DNA of 64,000 bases. Origin: Nitrospirota bacterium (GTDB taxonomy: Bacteria > Nitrospirota > Nitrospiria > SBBL01 > JAADHI01). Numbering within the stretch: position 1 is the stretch's first letter; each line of letters starts with the position of its first letter. Positions 1 to 8,412 of the stretch are shown here, one piece after another. Where the stretch lies: assembly GCA_029261165.1 (NCBI GenBank), contig JAJDBV010000061.1:1-64000 (forward strand). Reading direction: 5' to 3'. A model generated the notes under the pieces. That model did no database searches. It had not been told where the DNA came from and was given only the letters and a program-made list of their open reading frames with translations. A program made the translations under genes and the position numbers.

Positions 1-781
1 CGTCTCTGCCGCGATTGCAGAACATCGGCCCATCGTCACCCTGCTCCTGACCATGGTGGCCGCCGGCACCTTTCTCTCGACCACCCTTAAGCCCTGCTAC
101 TTTGGCTTCCTGGCGCCGGACAAAGGACTCAAGGCCCAGGACCCTCCCCGACATATGCTCTGGGCGATGGGCGTGGTCGCCGCACTCTGTTTTATCACCG
201 GGAGCTTTCCGGGGTTACTCTACGGACTCCTGCCGCACCCCGTGGACTATCATCCTTACACCCTGGAGCATATTGCGGGATCCCTGCAGGGCCTCTTTTT
301 TACGGCCCTGGCCTTCATCCTTATCCTTTGGAAACTGCATCCCGAGGACGGCACCACCATTGATGTCGATGTCGGCTACCGGAAAGGCGTCCCGGGCTTT
401 ATGTGGCTGGCCCATAAACCCCTCGCCCGCTATGAAGAATTTATTACGGAGGTGTATAAAGCCCTGATCATACAGTCAACCATCCGCTGGGTTGCCCTGT
501 GCCGTAAGTTTGACACCAAAATTATTGATGGGATCGTCAATACCATTGGCCGGGTGGTCTTTTCAGGGGGATGGCTTTCTTCAACGATTGAAAAGTATGT
601 GGTGTATGGATCGCTTAATCTGCTGGGATATGCGAATCACGTGGCAGCCCGAATTCTCAAGCGCATCCAGACCGGAACGGTCAACCATTACGCCATGATG
701 ATCATCGTCGGCGTCTTTATATTGGTGAATCTCTATCTCATCCTGAAAAGCCAGCTCCCGGCACTGGTGGTCTTGAAATGA
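1..781 (+). CDS. nuoL: NADH-quinone oxidoreductase subunit L, C-terminal part (5' truncated by window edge)
   Basis: This is the last ~260 residues of the large antiporter-like membrane subunit of respiratory complex I. The reading frame is open from base 2, so the start lies outside the window. The visible part has several hydrophobic helices, a long middle section (roughly residues 110-200 of the visible part) with charged and amphipathic character as expected for the lateral helix HL that braces NuoM and NuoN, and a final membrane helix ending at the stop. In the cell NuoL is the most distal proton-pumping subunit of the membrane arm. The call rests on the terminal position before two nuoM genes and nuoN and on the NuoL-like C-terminal architecture, not on the antiporter core, which is not visible. 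An 8-base gap separates it from the first nuoM, so the genes are clearly co-transcribed. Confidence 0.9.
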   Translation, partial: VSAAIAEHRPIVTLLLTMVAAGTFLSTTLKPCYFGFLAPDKGLKAQDPPRHMLWAMGVVAALCFITGSFPGLLYGLLPHPVDYHPYTLEHIAGSLQGLFFTALAFILILWKLHPEDGTTIDVDVGYRKGVPGFMWLAHKPLARYEEFITEVYKALIIQSTIRWVALCRKFDTKIIDGIVNTIGRVVFSGGWLSSTIEKYVVYGSLNLLGYANHVAARILKRIQTGTVNHYAMMIIVGVFILVNLYLILKSQLPALVVLK

Positions 782-788
782 GGCATTT

Positions 789-2459
789 ATGCAGGGGACG
801 TTAAATCAAATTCTGGCAAGCGATCAGATTGGCTTTCCGATCCTGAGCCTCCTCATTTTTCTTCCTTTAATAGGGGCCGTTATTCTCTGGGTGCTGCCTG
901 ATAAAAATGCCATGAAGCAGCTTACCCTCGCCACGGTGGGAATCAACTTCCTCCTCTCTCTTCTTCTCCTGGTATTTTTTGAACCGGGAGTGGCCGACAT
1001 GCAGTTTGTCGAAAAGTTTTCATGGATCGCACCCATGGGAGCCAATTACCAGGTCGGCGTAGATGGCATCAGCCTCTGGTTGATTCTTCTCAGCACTTTT
1101 TTATCGGTCCTGACCGTTCTCTTTTCCTGGAAGATGGACACTGAGCATCTTCGGGAATATCTCCTGTGCCTCCTGGGCCTTGAAGTGACCCTGATCGGGG
1201 TTTTTGTCGCGATTGACCTCATCCTCTTCTTCCTCTTCTGGGAGGTCATGCTCATCCCGATGTATTTCCTTATCAAAATCTGGGGGGGGACCAATCGGGA
1301 CTATGCCTCTCTGAAATTTGTGCTATATACCCTCGTCGGGAGCGTTTTGATGCTGGTCGGTTTTGCCATTCTTACTTTGAACTATCATGACTTTGCTGTC
1401 GCACAAAACCTCCCTGTAAAATATTCGTTCAGTCTTATCGATCTTTTGAAGGCCCCCGTTCCTCCCAGGCAACAAATCCTCGTCTTCAGTCTCCTCTTTT
1501 TCGGTTTTGCCTTCAAAGTTCCAATGGTCCCTTTTCATACCTGGCTACCGGATGCCCATGTGCAGGCCCCGACGACCGGGAGCGTGATGCTGGCAGGTCT
1601 CTTGCTGAAGATGGGGACCTACGGCTTCGTCCGTTTTTCTCTCCCCCTCCTTCCGCATGCCTCACAGACCTTTGTGCCACTCATCTCTGTCCTGGCCGTC
1701 ATTGGCATCGTCTACGGAGCCTGGCTCGCGCTTGCGCAGGACGATATCAAAAAGTTGATCGCCTATTCTTCCATCAGTCATCTGGGATTTGTTATGCTTG
1801 GTATTTTCACGCTCAACCGTCTCGGAATTCAAGGCGGCATGATCCAGATGATCAACCACGGAGTCTCAACGGCGGGACTCTTCTTCATCGTCGGCTTTCT
1901 CTATGAGAGACGACACACCCGTCTCATCTCTGAGTATGGTGGGCTGGCCAAACAGGTTCCAATCCTGGCGGCCTTCTATTTCTTTATCAGTCTTTCCTCG
2001 ATGGGGATGCCGGGAACAAACGGTTTTGTCGGTGAGTTTTTGATCCTCTCCGGGGCCTTTCGCTCAGACTGGCGATATGCCGCAATCGCCGTCGGGGGTG
2101 TGATCCTTGGGGCAGGTTACCTCCTCTGGCTCTACCAGCGCCTCATGTACGGACCCCTTGAAAACCCGAAAAATAAGACACTGCTTGACCTCGACCAACG
2201 AGAAATGGCAATCTGCATCTCCCTGAGCGTAATCATACTCTGGACAGGTCTTTTCCCAGGACCTTTCTTAAAAAGAATGGAAGGCTCCGTCGCTTTTTTA
2301 ACAAGCCGGACGGCCACAGCATCCATTTCTGACGACGATTCAAACAATGAAGAGGGTGCTCAGATAGACACCCGTTTCAATAATCGTTTCAAGGCTTCCG
2401 GGAAAGTTCAGGATGTCGCTCAGGCAAGCCCTATTTCACACCAGGAGAGAAGCCCGTGA
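789..2459 (+). CDS. nuoM: NADH-quinone oxidoreductase subunit M, copy 1 (canonical)
   Basis: 556-residue antiporter-like proton-pumping subunit of complex I, inner membrane, about 14 helices. Channel residues known from the family are present: the glutamate of FWEVMLIPMY (E152), the lysine of FAFKVPMVPFHTWLPDAH (K243), the lysine of DDIKKLIAYSS and the glutamate of NGFVGEF. It therefore looks fully competent to pump. The last ~45 residues after the final helix are a hydrophilic tail rich in N, Q and S, longer than is usual for NuoM. The ATG follows nuoL by 8 bases. Its stop overlaps the GTG start of the second nuoM (GTGA), so the two are translationally coupled. Having two adjacent, diverged nuoM genes is the unusual feature; this copy is the conventional one. 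Confidence 0.96.
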   Translation: MQGTLNQILASDQIGFPILSLLIFLPLIGAVILWVLPDKNAMKQLTLATVGINFLLSLLLLVFFEPGVADMQFVEKFSWIAPMGANYQVGVDGISLWLILLSTFLSVLTVLFSWKMDTEHLREYLLCLLGLEVTLIGVFVAIDLILFFLFWEVMLIPMYFLIKIWGGTNRDYASLKFVLYTLVGSVLMLVGFAILTLNYHDFAVAQNLPVKYSFSLIDLLKAPVPPRQQILVFSLLFFGFAFKVPMVPFHTWLPDAHVQAPTTGSVMLAGLLLKMGTYGFVRFSLPLLPHASQTFVPLISVLAVIGIVYGAWLALAQDDIKKLIAYSSISHLGFVMLGIFTLNRLGIQGGMIQMINHGVSTAGLFFIVGFLYERRHTRLISEYGGLAKQVPILAAFYFFISLSSMGMPGTNGFVGEFLILSGAFRSDWRYAAIAVGGVILGAGYLLWLYQRLMYGPLENPKNKTLLDLDQREMAICISLSVIILWTGLFPGPFLKRMEGSVAFLTSRTATASISDDDSNNEEGAQIDTRFNNRFKASGKVQDVAQASPISHQERSP

Positions 2460-4033
2460 CACACCTCTTGTCCATCATATTATTTTCACTCTTCGGGGGC
2501 GCCATTCTTTTGATCTTTGTTCCCAATTCAAAGCCGATGATGGTCCGGGCTGTGGCGGCTGTCGCGGCATTCATTTCTATGATCGCCTCCTTCATCCTGC
2601 TTTATACTTTTGACTATAAAAAAGGGGGCTTCCAATTCATCGAGAAGTATGTCTGGGCACCGGATGTCGGGATCTCTTTCCATATGGGTGTCGACGGGAT
2701 TGCGGTTCCCCTTGTTCTCGCTTCCTGCATCCTCATGTTTGCGGGGATCTTTGTCTCCTGGCATATCAAAGATCGGACCAAGGAGTTCTATATCTTTCTC
2801 CTGATCCTGACCTCGGCCACCGTCGGGGTCTATGTCTCACTCGACCTCTTTTTTCTTTATTTTTTCTATGAAATGTCGGTTATCCCAATGTATCTCTTAA
2901 TCGGCGTCTGGGGAAGCCATACGAAAAACTTTCTCGAATCAAAAAACCCCCTGAAGGATACCCCCCGCTTCTTCTTTAATTTCACATCGAACAGCAAAGA
3001 ATACGCGGCGATGAAACTGGTTCTCTTTTTATCAGCGGGCGCGATCCTCGCCTTGATGGGCATCCTCCTCATCTACAGCAATTCAGGGCTCTACACCTTC
3101 GACCTGCTTGAACTTTCTGAGGTTCCGGAAGGGAAATACGGCAAAGCCTTGGTCAGCGCAATCTGGATTATGGTTTTCTTCGGCTTTGCCTCTATCGCGC
3201 CGCTCTGGCCGATGCACTCATGGTCACCCGTCGGCCATGCCTCCGCACCGGCAGCCACCAGCATGCTTCATGCTGGCGTTCTGATGAAACTGGGGCACTT
3301 CTCCATCATTCGGGTTGCCTTTTTTCTCTTTCCCGAGGCGACGCAGGAGTGGATGCCGATCGCGGCCTACCTTTGCATCGGAAGTATTGTCTACGGAGGC
3401 CTGGTCGCCCTTTTCCAGAGAGACACCAAGTATGTGATCGGGTATTCCTCCTCCAGCCATATGGGTTATATCTTCCTCGGCATGGCCGCCTTGAATGTCA
3501 TCAGCCTGACCGGGGCCATATTTTATATGTTCGCCCATGCTCTGGCCACAGGCCTCCTTTTTGCGATGGCCGGCTGGGTCTATGACCAGACGCACACCCG
3601 GGATATTCCTTCTCTCGGAGGACTTTCCCAAAAAATGCCCTTCATCACAGGGGCCTTTATTGTGGCCGTCGTCGCCTCATTCGGTCTTCCCCTGACGGTC
3701 AACTTTGTCGGAGAACTCATGATCGTCGTCGGAAGCTGGCGTATGTATCCCAAGATCACCATCCTCGCTGTTCTTGGCATCTGTCTCACACTTTGTTACC
3801 TCTTCCGGATGATGCGCGGCGTCTTTTTTGGAGATCTGAAACCGGAATTTTCCGGAGCCATGGACGCAACCCTCTGGCATGATCGCCTTCCCTTAATTTT
3901 AATGCTCTCATGCTCGATCTACTACGGACTCTTTCCCTCTCATTTCATCAATGTCATCCAATCCGGAGTCATTCCCTTGTTGGAGCGCATGCATAAAGTG
4001 ACACCCTTACTGACGCAAGTCGGAGGTTTTTAA
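2456..4033 (+). CDS. nuoM2: NADH-quinone oxidoreductase subunit M, copy 2 (divergent, channel lysine lost)
   Basis: 525-residue second NuoM-type antiporter subunit. It starts at GTG 2456, overlapping the stop of copy 1, with AGGAGAG just upstream. The family glutamate is kept (YEMSVIPMY, E139), as are the lysine of DTKYVIGYSS and the glutamate of VNFVGEL. The TM7 segment that reads FAFKVP...WLPDAH in copy 1 reads FASIAP...WSPVGH here: the buried channel lysine is isoleucine (I247) and the LPDAH motif is gone. There is also an extra hydrophilic insert after the glutamate helix (about residues 150-180). Complex I with two M subunits ('2M' type) is known from Nitrospira and several other lineages and is thought to add an extra antiporter-like module to the membrane arm. 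Whether this copy pumps protons or mainly lengthens the arm is open. The stop overlaps the nuoN start by one base (TAATG). Confidence 0.93.
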   Translation: MTHLLSIILFSLFGGAILLIFVPNSKPMMVRAVAAVAAFISMIASFILLYTFDYKKGGFQFIEKYVWAPDVGISFHMGVDGIAVPLVLASCILMFAGIFVSWHIKDRTKEFYIFLLILTSATVGVYVSLDLFFLYFFYEMSVIPMYLLIGVWGSHTKNFLESKNPLKDTPRFFFNFTSNSKEYAAMKLVLFLSAGAILALMGILLIYSNSGLYTFDLLELSEVPEGKYGKALVSAIWIMVFFGFASIAPLWPMHSWSPVGHASAPAATSMLHAGVLMKLGHFSIIRVAFFLFPEATQEWMPIAAYLCIGSIVYGGLVALFQRDTKYVIGYSSSSHMGYIFLGMAALNVISLTGAIFYMFAHALATGLLFAMAGWVYDQTHTRDIPSLGGLSQKMPFITGAFIVAVVASFGLPLTVNFVGELMIVVGSWRMYPKITILAVLGICLTLCYLFRMMRGVFFGDLKPEFSGAMDATLWHDRLPLILMLSCSIYYGLFPSHFINVIQSGVIPLLERMHKVTPLLTQVGGF

Positions 4034-5490
4034 TGGCCCCAGCGCTGAACCTTGCGGACATCGACCTTTCGCTCATGGCTCCCGAACTCTGGATGACCCT
4101 GCTGTCCTGTATTGTCATCTCAATCGACTTCCTTTTTCCGAAGTTCGGGAAAGATAAGCTCGCCTATCTCTCCTTGGCAGGAACCAGCCTCATCTGTCTC
4201 CAACTGATCGGATTTTTCGCCTCGGGAAAATCAGGAACACTCTTCAGCGGGATGTTTGTTCTGGATCCACTGGCCATCTTCTTCAAAATCTTCGTCCTTA
4301 TCGCGACGCTCCTGATTGTTCTCTCGTCTATTGATTACATCAACAAGGCCAAGTATTTTAGAGGAGAATATTATTTCCTTATCCTCTTCTCCGCCCTCGG
4401 AATGATGTTCATGTCCTCAGCCAACGATTTCCTCTCGCTTTATCTTTCCCTGGAATTTTCGACCTTCGGGTTTTATGTCTTGGTGACCTACCTGAGAAAT
4501 GATCTCCGATCAAGTGAAGCCGGCATTAAGTTCTTTATCCTGGGGGTCCTGACTTCATCCATCATCATCTACGGGATCAGTCTAGTCTACGGGGCAACAG
4601 GCACCATCCGGTTTTCTGAGTTGATGAACATCACGCCATCCCTTGGCGCCATCATCGGACTCCTCTTTATCTTCATTGGTCTCGGGTACAAAATCGGCGC
4701 CGTCCCATTCCATGCGTGGATCCCGGATGTTTATGAAGGCGCTCCGACACCCGTGACATCCTTCCTTTCGATAGCCCCCAAGGGGGCCGCCTTCGCGATC
4801 ACCTTGCGGGTCATCCTATCTACCTTTTCAGGGATGCGGAGCGACTGGGTTTGGTTTATGGTGGGCCTGGCTGTTCTCTCAATGACCTATGGAAACATTG
4901 TGGCGATCGCCCAGAAGAATATGAAACGCCTGCTTGCCTATTCAGGGATCGCCCAGATTGGGAATATTTTGGTCGGTCTGGCCGCCGGAACAAAGATGGG
5001 AGGAGACGCGATTCTCTTTTATCTACTGGCCTATCTCTTTGCCAATGTCGGAGCCTTTGCCGTTGTCATTATCTTCTCCAACCTCACGGACAAGGATGAT
5101 ATCGATGATCTGGCAGGACTGAATCGACGCTCCCCTTTCCTCGCTTTTTCACTCCTGGTTTTCCTTCTCTCACTCGCAGGAGTTCCTCCCCTTGGAGGGT
5201 TTATTGCCAAGCTCTATATATTTGCAGCCGCCATCAACCAGAACCTCATCTTCCTCGTCATCGTCGGCCTGCTTAACATCGTCATTTCGATGTACTATTA
5301 TCTCGTCGTCGTCAAAAAGATCTACATTGCCGAGCCGACGGATTCATCAAAGATCCCCATCTCACTTCCGCTTCGAGCCGTGGTCTACATTTCCCTGATT
5401 GGAGTCTTTGCATTGGGTGTTTTTCCTAAGACATTCATGGATTGGTCCATGGCCGCCACAGAGATTTTTTCAAACCTAGCCCTAAAGTAA
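4033..5490 (+). CDS. nuoN: NADH-quinone oxidoreductase subunit N
   Basis: 485-residue third antiporter-like subunit of complex I, inner membrane, last gene of the nuo operon here. Family landmarks: the glutamate of LYLSLEFSTFGFY, the lysine of LGYKIGAVPFHAWIPDVYEG, the lysine of NMKRLLAYSGIAQIG, and PLGGFIAKLY, whose lysine replaces the glutamate of NuoM/NuoL as is typical of NuoN. The ATG overlaps the stop of the second nuoM by one base. Length and motifs are typical. It is followed by a dispersed repeat, and no further + strand gene follows for ~780 bases, so the operon probably ends here. Confidence 0.96.
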   Translation: MAPALNLADIDLSLMAPELWMTLLSCIVISIDFLFPKFGKDKLAYLSLAGTSLICLQLIGFFASGKSGTLFSGMFVLDPLAIFFKIFVLIATLLIVLSSIDYINKAKYFRGEYYFLILFSALGMMFMSSANDFLSLYLSLEFSTFGFYVLVTYLRNDLRSSEAGIKFFILGVLTSSIIIYGISLVYGATGTIRFSELMNITPSLGAIIGLLFIFIGLGYKIGAVPFHAWIPDVYEGAPTPVTSFLSIAPKGAAFAITLRVILSTFSGMRSDWVWFMVGLAVLSMTYGNIVAIAQKNMKRLLAYSGIAQIGNILVGLAAGTKMGGDAILFYLLAYLFANVGAFAVVIIFSNLTDKDDIDDLAGLNRRSPFLAFSLLVFLLSLAGVPPLGGFIAKLYIFAAAINQNLIFLVIVGLLNIVISMYYYLVVVKKIYIAEPTDSSKIPISLPLRAVVYISLIGVFALGVFPKTFMDWSMAATEIFSNLALK

Positions 5491-5493
5491 GTC

Positions 5494-5633
5494 GTAATGG
5501 TTTATCTCACCTATCTAAGGCTCCATGGTTGCGTTTCTGTGGTGCTTGAATCCTCACGTATAAAATATACGCTCCGGTTCTGCGCTCCTCGTGCCTTACC
5601 CTGAATCAAAATCCAGGAAAGGTGAACCATCAC
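5494..5633 (+). repeat. dispersed intergenic repeat, copy A
   Basis: The space after nuoN holds a ~140-base element whose core (about 5533-5612) matches the core at 12604-12682 at roughly 80% identity. Shared blocks are CTGTGGTGCT, CTCACGTAT, ATATACGCT, CGCTCCTC, TGCCTT and CCTGAA-CAAAA. The centre can form a small hairpin (CGTAT...ATACG). Imperfect inverted ends are visible (TAATGGTTTA at the left, TGAACCATCA at the right). There is no coding capacity of note. It looks like a REP/MITE-like non-autonomous repeat. Borders are approximate because this copy is the more decayed of the two. Confidence 0.65.
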
Positions 5634-5652
5634 GTAAATAGTTCTCGAGGGC

Positions 5653-6060
5653 TTAGGTTTTGAAATAGGCTCTTCGTTTGTAGAGATAGATCAGGACAAT
5701 CACACTGCCGATGAGCAGTATGGTTCGAATCCGGTGTGGAGGCGGCATGCGAAAGTAGTTGATGAGAGGGCTGACAATGCCGTAGGCGGAAAATGCGATA
5801 AAAAGGTAGTAGGCCCATCGTCGGCAGAAAATTACGCCATAACCGACGATAAAATGAAGCAGGGGAAAAATAAAGATGACCATCCGGCCGAATGATCCCC
5901 CAAACTTCATCCCCAAAATCGGAAGTTGGTATTCCGGATGGTCCAGAATGATTTTGATATCATAAAACCCGGAGAGAATCATCACAACACCGAATGCGAT
6001 GATATCCAAGGGCACCTTTCTAGGGGGGCGGACTTCCGTTTGAGAAGGTGATTGAGACAT
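5653..6060 (-). CDS. small membrane protein of unknown function
   Basis: A 135-residue protein if translation starts at the ATG at 6060 (MSQSPSQTEV). The frame is open to a further ATG at 6135, but the extra 25 residues look non-structural. After a hydrophilic N-terminus of ~20 residues there are about four hydrophobic segments: one beginning DIIAFGVVMI, one around the GRMVIFIFPLLHF stretch, one around WAYYLFIAFSAYG, and a last one before the basic end YKRRAYFKT. This pattern indicates a small polytopic inner-membrane protein. No family is recognised. It stands alone between the convergent nuo operon and the divergent polyprenyl synthase gene. Upstream there is only a weak purine-rich stretch as ribosome binding site. 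Confidence 0.6.
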   Translation of the reverse strand: MSQSPSQTEVRPPRKVPLDIIAFGVVMILSGFYDIKIILDHPEYQLPILGMKFGGSFGRMVIFIFPLLHFIVGYGVIFCRRWAYYLFIAFSAYGIVSPLINYFRMPPPHRIRTILLIGSVIVLIYLYKRRAYFKT

Positions 6061-6167
6061 GCTTGATTCCACCCTATACTTTTCAAGGGACGAAGCTTTC
6101 AGCTTCAGGTCAACCACACACAGTATGGGACTCACGCCGCCACAGTCTGATTGAATTTAGTGATCGT

Positions 6168-6210
6168 GTCAAGTTTTTACGGGTGTTCCAAAAGAACGTT
6201 TTAACTTGAC
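6168..6210. promoter_or_regulatory. nested inverted repeat overlapping a -35 box, candidate operator
   Basis: Two 14-base arms (6168-6181 and 6197-6210) are inverted copies with 11 of 14 positions matching. Inside lies a second dyad GTTC...GAAC. The right arm contains the TTGAC of the polyprenyl synthase promoter, so a protein bound here would cover the -35 box. It is not followed by a T-run, which argues against a terminator for rightward transcription. The function is inferred. Confidence 0.4.
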
Positions 6211-6234
6211 ATAATGGGTGGCATCCCCTAGTAT
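6206..6234 (+). promoter_or_regulatory. sigma70-type promoter of the polyprenyl diphosphate synthase gene
   Basis: TTGACA at 6206-6211 and TAGTAT at 6229-6234, separated by 17 bases. This is a near-consensus housekeeping promoter about 40 bases upstream of the start codon of the next gene. Confidence 0.75.
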
Positions 6235-6271
6235 TTCCCTACTTTTTAAACATTGATTAAGGAGAACTTCC

Positions 6272-7255
6272 GTGGGGGGAATGGATCTTGTCTGGTCCAC
6301 TTACAAAGAGTCGTTAGATGAAGTTGAAGAACAGATCCTCAAGGGGCTTGACTCGAAGATTGACCTCGTCAACGATATCGCCACTTATATCCTCAATAGC
6401 GGCGGAAAACGAATTCGCCCCCTTTTTCTCATGATCTCTTCAGAACTCACTGGCAATACTGTCAATAAAGAACATCTTCTCCTTGGCGCGGGACTGATTG
6501 AATACATCCATACGGCAACACTCCTGCACGACGATGTTCTGGACAATGCGGACGTTCGACGCGGGAATGCAACTGCACGCGTGAAGTGGGGGAACCAACC
6601 CAGCATTCTCGTCGGTGATTACCTCTACACCCTTGCTGTTTGTCAAGCTGTTACAATAGAAAACCATGAAGTGAACCACCTCCTCTCCAGTACCTGCCGT
6701 AGCATGACGGAAGGAGAAACCCTCCAGTTCTACCACAACAAAGATTTTAATCTCGGAGAAGAGACTTATTTCAAGATCGTTGAATATAAAACAGCGTCCC
6801 TTATTTCAGCAAGTTGCCGCCTCGGAGCAATCATCGCGAAGGGTTCGGAAGAAACAAAAGGAGCCCTCTCGTCCTATGGACGGCACATCGGTATCGCATT
6901 TCAGGTCGCCGATGATACGCTCGACTACACTGCGGATGGAAGACGTCTGGGGAAATCTCTTGGTGAAGACCTCAAGGGCGGAAAAATCACCCTCCCCCTG
7001 ATCCACTTACTCCAACACTGTAAGGAAGAGGAACGAAAAGAGGTCGAACGCCTGATTGGAGAACCCGGCCTTCAGGAAGAAGACCTGAAACAGGTGACTG
7101 CGCTCATGAGGAATTATGGATCAATCAATTATGCGATCAAAAAGGCGCAAGACTTTGTCGACCTGGCAAAAGAAGACCTCTCCTGCTTTAAAGATTCAAG
7201 CCATCGTCAATCTCTCATCACGATGGCAGATTATGTCGTTGAAAGGGATCACTGA
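6272..7255 (+). CDS. ispB: polyprenyl diphosphate synthase (hepta/octaprenyl type)
   Basis: 327-residue trans-prenyltransferase that elongates farnesyl or geranylgeranyl diphosphate with isopentenyl diphosphate, giving the side chain of the quinones used by complex I and other respiratory enzymes. It has the first aspartate-rich motif DDVLD (87-91) preceded by GGKRIRP (44-50), and the second motif DDTLD (214-218) in FQVADDTLDY. The GTG at 6272 is chosen because AAGGAGA lies six bases upstream; an in-frame ATG at 6281 is an alternative. Product chain length cannot be read off safely, so the symbol could equally be a hepS/ispA-type name. A strong promoter with an overlapping dyad precedes it. 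Confidence 0.88.
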   Translation: MGGMDLVWSTYKESLDEVEEQILKGLDSKIDLVNDIATYILNSGGKRIRPLFLMISSELTGNTVNKEHLLLGAGLIEYIHTATLLHDDVLDNADVRRGNATARVKWGNQPSILVGDYLYTLAVCQAVTIENHEVNHLLSSTCRSMTEGETLQFYHNKDFNLGEETYFKIVEYKTASLISASCRLGAIIAKGSEETKGALSSYGRHIGIAFQVADDTLDYTADGRRLGKSLGEDLKGGKITLPLIHLLQHCKEEERKEVERLIGEPGLQEEDLKQVTALMRNYGSINYAIKKAQDFVDLAKEDLSCFKDSSHRQSLITMADYVVERDH

Positions 7256-7294
7256 CCATCCTCGGCGACACAACACTCTTTTCTCAATCGAAAC

Positions 7295-8254
7295 ATGACA
7301 GCTTTCTCCCCCCGGGAATCCATCACACCTCATTCACCCTTTCTACTTTCAAAAGTCTTGTTCATTATAAATCCCTCAGCCGGATCTTCTCGCAAGAGAA
7401 AGAAACTTAAAGAGATATTAGACCATCTTCACCGTTTCTCCGGGTTTCTTGAAGTTTTTTATACAAAGTCGTCCCTTGATGCAACACGTGTGGTCAGCGA
7501 AAAAAGGAGTGACGGCTGGACCCTTCTTCTATGTTCCGGGGGTGATGGCACAATAAATGAAGTCGTCAATGGACTGCTGACCCAGGCCATGGGACCCATA
7601 CCGCTGACCTTTCCACCCATCGGGATTCTTCCTACGGGAACCGGTAATGGCCTGGTCCGGGAAATCGGACTTCCTCTTGATCCAATACAAGCGTATCAGG
7701 CAATCATTAAAGGTAGTCCACAGGCAATCTACCCCGCCTTAGTCAACCAACGTTATTTCGTCTTAATGGCCGGAACAGGATTTGATGCCTTTGTCACCGC
7801 TCGGGTCGAGAGAAGAAAAGGGATCTTTAGAAAAATTCCGAAGATCTGGACCTATTTCCTCTTTGGATTCACCTCCATATTTAAATATCCCTATCCATCC
7901 CTCCATTTCAAGGTAGACGGCAAGCCTTATACTGGATCCACAGGCATCGTCACAAAGTCAAGGTGTGTCGTCGGCCCCTATATATTTTCTCCAAAATCAA
8001 ACCTTCAAGACCCTACACTGACACTCTGTCTCTTTAAGTCCAGGGGGTTCATCGGACATCTCTTCCTCACGGCTCGTTTTATTTTAAGCGGACGATGCGG
8101 AAAGGCGGTCCAGTATATACCGGGCAGAGAGGTCACTGTTCAGGAAGGGAATACGGTGATTCAGGCTGATGGAGAGGAGAACGGAAACCTCCCGGCCCGT
8201 TTTCTTATTTCCAGCCACCCGATTCTCCTCATCTATCCGAATGAACCCTCATGA
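7295..8254 (+). CDS. diacylglycerol/sphingosine-kinase-like lipid kinase (YegS/DgkB type)
   Basis: 319-residue cytosolic or membrane-associated kinase of the DAGK catalytic family, which phosphorylates lipid hydroxyl groups with ATP. Seen: FIINPSAGSSRKRK near residue 24, the nucleotide-binding GGDGT at 82-86 in CSGGDGTINEVVNGL, and PTGTGNGL at 113-120. The C-terminal half is the beta-rich domain of the family, ending in QADGEENG, which resembles the conserved D-GE element. The substrate cannot be told from sequence. The first ~18 residues before SKVLFIINP are extra and no good ribosome binding site precedes the ATG at 7295, so the true start may be slightly downstream. It follows ispB by 39 bases, and the two are likely co-transcribed. 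Confidence 0.82.
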   Translation: MTAFSPRESITPHSPFLLSKVLFIINPSAGSSRKRKKLKEILDHLHRFSGFLEVFYTKSSLDATRVVSEKRSDGWTLLLCSGGDGTINEVVNGLLTQAMGPIPLTFPPIGILPTGTGNGLVREIGLPLDPIQAYQAIIKGSPQAIYPALVNQRYFVLMAGTGFDAFVTARVERRKGIFRKIPKIWTYFLFGFTSIFKYPYPSLHFKVDGKPYTGSTGIVTKSRCVVGPYIFSPKSNLQDPTLTLCLFKSRGFIGHLFLTARFILSGRCGKAVQYIPGREVTVQEGNTVIQADGEENGNLPARFLISSHPILLIYPNEPS

Positions 8255-8412
8255 AACTATTGTAGCAAAGGCAAGCCCTTTCTTCGCTTCTGATATTTTT
8301 CTGCATATGCCAGACAAATTATATTATACTTCCGTCGGGCTTCAAGAAATGAACCCAAGACCACCCGATTCGGCCTCCCGGAAGGAAACAATCATCAGGA
8401 AGAGAAAAGACT

